A stretch of 64,000 nt of DNA, from NCBI GenBank assembly GCA_000328365.1, contig KB299669.1:2527-66526 (forward strand), read 5' to 3'. The position numbers and the translations under genes were made by a program. Origin of the DNA: Capitella teleta (taxonomy: Eukaryota; Annelida; Polychaeta; Capitellidae). A model generated the notes under the pieces. It saw only the letters and a list, made by a program, of their open reading frames with translations, was not told where the DNA came from and searched no databases. Of the stretch, positions 60,758 to 64,000 are shown piece after piece; within the stretch, counting starts at the first letter, position 1; each line of letters opens with the position of its first letter.

Positions 60758-63700
60758 TCAATAACTCTGGGTGATTGATCTTGCGTCGTTGATGTCAATT
60801 TTCTTTTCTCGATTCCTGCGCAAGGAGTCTGCAATGACGGTGGTTCTGCTGTCTTGCCAGTCGACGTGAACTTGCAGGAAGCTCTGGAGTTCATCGTCCG
60901 ATGGATAAGGACATACCTGGATGCGAATGCTTCACGGAAGTTCTTTCGCAACGAGAATGGGGCACTGACCTTCATGCGCAGGGCATTCATCAGATGCTTA
61001 TCAACATTGTCCAAGTAGAACTTTTTGTTGATGAGAATGCACTCCGCACCATTGCTCACTAGACTGAAACTCGGCTGGTTGTCGTGCATTAGATGGGCGA
61101 GACCCTGTGCAAACGATAGGATTCACGGTGAAAAACGTCATGGCTCACTTGTAAAAGTCGTGCACAGGGCACCAGGCACAAGTAACGTAACGTTAACCAA
61201 ACCACAGGTAAACGTTTTGAACGCATATTTCTGTGGATTCCAATAGTATCATTTACAATAAGGAGGGAATTACGATAAAAGTATCAAAAGGTTTCAGGAA
61301 CGAATTAGCTTTTACGTTCGAATATTCGACTGAAGGTTGACGTACTTCCTAAGAACCAAACCCTTATTTTGTATACGATTGTGATAAACAAAGTAGTATC
61401 CCATGAGTTTATAAAAATTGTATCAACCGTAAATTGCATGAATGGGTTGGTTGGGTTGCCTTGGTAGAAAACTCACAAATTCGCATCCCTTAGTCAGAGT
61501 CTGAATCCTTACGAAAGCTGGGTTGAAATCGGCATCAGTTCGATGCAAATCTGAAGACTGCGAAAGCAAAAGATCAACGTGGTATTAATTACCAAGTGCT
61601 ATTACACTGATCAAGAAGAATATTTGTCACCAGAAACTTGACATTGAACTCGTCGCTGACGGTCTTCTTGCCGTTGCTCGCTTTCGGTCGAGCCTTCTTC
61701 GCTCGGCTTCGCATTAGCGTCAAATTTTTAAGAGAATTCGCAGCGTCATCTGCGTGTGGTTGGTTTGAGAGAAGGTCCCTGGTGTGACGTCATTCAATCT
61801 GCACGAATTACTCACCAGGGGTCGTTGGTTCGTTCTTGGATGACGTGCTCTTGGTAATGAAGGGACCACTTAACTGGAAAGGAAAAGAAAAATCATTCAA
61901 AGGGTGGCTTATTCTGGTGGGCATTATAATAATTTTCATTGTGTACATCAGAACATAAAGTAAAATGAATTAATATGAACAGCACTAACTCTACGACTCT
62001 GCTGTGAGCTTTGTCGTGAGGACTTCACTGACTCTCTTTCCGCATCCATCTCTTCGTTAATCTTTGCGACCTGCTGAGAAACCTGAGAAATGACAGAAGC
62101 CAGTAATGAAGCCAACAGGTTCACCTCTTTGATGGGATTCTGGGATCTTCGCGTACCAGGAGGTGGTCGTGCAACTGGTCTGATTGCAACCCCTAATTCG
62201 TAGCAGGTAGCCATCCTCATGTGCTGCGACTGCTGCTGACTGCGAAGTTCCGCCAACCTCAGGTTTCGTTCAATGAGAAGTTCATGCTGGGTGTCACTCA
62301 GGGACGCAAGACGAATCCTGTGAGTTGGCTCAACTGCACGAGATGGCGCAATCAGCACAACGTATAAAGGGGGAGGGCACTGACCTGGTGCTATTCGTAG
62401 TCTCGACGCTGGTTTCACGTTCTTCAGTTTCTTCAGAATATTACAGCTTCCCTTTTCAAGTTAAATTAGGCAGTGAGGTTTTTAGGCAAATTAAATTCTG
62501 GTTAATTGGCTCAGAAGTGCTTTCAAGGTTGTTCCCAATTTAATTATACATAAGCAGTTTTTATTCATTGAGGGATATGTAAACAAATAGCTGTTGCTTT
62601 TATAAATATGGATAAACATAAAAATAAATAAATAAAGTAAAAAAATAAAAATAAAAATTACAAAATGAGTGCAGGTAATTAAATATATACCGTGTGTTAT
62701 GAAGTAGTGTTGTATCAAGAGTTCTCTCCTCATGGAAACAATTTCCGTGAGATCTAAACCGATTGTTTGTGTATTATTTGGCTTTGTTGCCATTAATTAA
62801 TTCTGAAGGCGCCAACTTTAACCACTTTCTTGCGTAGGGAAACCGCACCGAAATGGCGGGTATGATGAGATATTCCATACAAAATCCGCGCACTTAGTTG
62901 ATATATATTATCACGACAGAATATACTCTCTTATTCTTTTGCATCATGGGTAATACTAATGGATACTATGCATATTTAGGCATCTTTGCAGTGTTTGATT
63001 TTCAAATGAATTATCATTTATCCGAGGGGAATGGACGCTTTCTTTGTCAGGTCAAGAACTTTTGAAACATTCTTGTATGTAGAAAAGATGTTGCTCACCG
63101 ATTTAATTATGTACAACCAATCGGAGAAGTTGCTATCATGAACAAGAGTCATCCCACGTCTGTATGAGAGAGTTCATTTGCATCTAAACTGACCATTGTC
63201 CACTCACTTGAAATAGTTGAGTATCGCCATATTCGGATACTGGGGAAGCAGATCAAGTGGCCAGCCCTTCAGGAAGAAAACTGAGTTCAGAAAGGGATTG
63301 CTCGGATCACGCAGCCCTCCGCTCATGAAAATATCCACGTAATCGTTATCATCAAAGACCAGCAACTCCAGAGGTTCCTGGAAAGGACGTCATCACCATA
63401 TCAGGGATTCCCCCGTTCGCGCTCATACCTTTGAGATAACGGTGGCCTGCCTTGGGGCATTGCTTACCAGCCCAAGATCTCCGAAACTTTCTCCTCTTTT
63501 TAAGAAACACACCGTCCTGGATAATCCGTCTGCTTTCTCCATGCGAGTAATGACCACTGAACGAATAATTAGCACACGTTACGCAACACAAGTTATTTAT
63601 ACCGGATCCGTTGAGTATAAAGTAATAGCAGCGTGCGGGGTGGCCTTGCCGAACTATCACTCGTTTAGCCTCATACCTATACTCAGCAGAATAAATTTAG

Positions 63701-63812
63701 CAATTTGGCTTCGTCAGACTGACCTTTCGTACCACGCCCGTTTCGCCATGAGCCGCGTCATTCGAAGGGGGTACTCAGCAATAGACGGGTAATTACCAAG
63801 TGAAATCTGAAC
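60758..63812 (-). CDS. CNBD2: CNBD2-like cyclic-nucleotide-binding-domain protein, 5' end outside window
   Basis: Exons read with agreeing phases: 63724-63812, 63603-63676, 63429-63556, 63208-63377, 63099-63159, then a less certain stretch, 62385-about 62433, 62125-62333, 61990-62082, 61816-61873, 61631-61749, 61477-61557, 60970-61104, 60758-60916. Signature: EYPLRM...RAWYER, KRVIVRQGHPARCYYFILNG, FLKRGESFGDLGLVSNAPRQ (cyclic nucleotide-binding phosphate-cassette region), EPLELLVFDDNDYVDIFMSG, FFLKGWPLDLLPQYP, and SFSLVSNGAECILINKKFY with a final CPYPSDDELQ. The family is linked to sperm function in mammals; role here is inferred only. The phosphate-cassette arginine appears as the R of APRQA, so ligand binding is possible. 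An inserted basic, coiled-coil region (QQVAKINEEMDAERES) separates the halves. More exons lie beyond 64000. Confidence 0.85.
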
Positions 63813-64000
63813 CTGTGCTGAAAAAGTTGAGGACGCGTAATTTGTGAGGATATATGTTACATGTCTGCATTCGTCCTGCGTTCTTTCAGAAGGCCGCATG
63901 TTGAGTATTCGTCTTGTTTTCTCAGAAACCCGCGCCTACGTAGAAAAAGGGTCACTTTTAGCGAGAATTGTGTCCGATGGAACTTTTGCCGACCTGTTTG

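Noticed and set aside
63557-63602. Reading the CNBD2-like exon straight through as one frame
   Set aside because: The 46-nt stretch has GT and AG borders; splicing it restores the family sequence after ILNG, while reading through gives an unrelated frame.

Overview
The window is animal nuclear DNA: AT-rich, with genes split by many very short GT-AG introns (mostly about 42-60 nt), animal-only families (DEG/ENaC channel, plakin, IP3 receptor, galaxin-like repeats) and a mixed load of transposons. Nothing in it fixes the phylum; an invertebrate with compact introns is the safest statement. Two assembly gaps (50 and 194 N) are present. Gene models below were assembled by hand from reading frames, splice-site consensus and phase agreement, without any search.

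Left part (1-10 kb): the 5' end of a BEL/Pao LTR element (LTR, gag, protease side) lies on the minus strand inside the first coding exon of an aldo-keto reductase-like gene. Next on the plus strand comes a signal-peptide exon that can be joined in phase to two different last exons, one coding a secreted galaxin-like Cys-Cys repeat protein and one a single-pass membrane protein. An intronless DEG/ENaC channel gene follows.

10-19 kb: a complete 16-exon minus-strand PIGS gene (GPI transamidase subunit, 550 aa). Its two long introns hold two related mariner-like terminal-inverted-repeat elements, each carrying tRNA-derived SINEs, plus a 5'-truncated LINE; the other PIGS introns are small. 19-30 kb: a five-exon coiled-coil protein (plus), a LINE scrap, a four-exon small secreted cysteine-rich protein (plus) and a complete 11-exon SEC14L2-type lipid-transfer protein (plus, 404 aa). 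30-34 kb: decayed LINE, a four-exon secreted Tyr/Gly-rich protein and a tiny Pro/His-rich peptide gene, both minus.

34-41 kb: a compact plakin-family gene (minus, about 480 aa) with spectrin-like helices around an SH3 domain, two in-phase alternative first exons and an 18-nt microexon. 42-58.4 kb: a large multi-exon inositol trisphosphate receptor gene of a divergent invertebrate type (minus) in which the usual glycine-rich GGGVGD-like pore filter is replaced. 60-64 kb: a tiny TATA-driven spliced ORF (plus) and a CNBD2-like cyclic-nucleotide-binding-domain gene (minus) that runs off the right edge. The genes are unrelated neighbours; there is no operon logic. The most interesting items are the altered IP3-receptor pore, the alternative last exons of the galaxin-like locus, the mini-plakin, and the paired transposon composites in PIGS.
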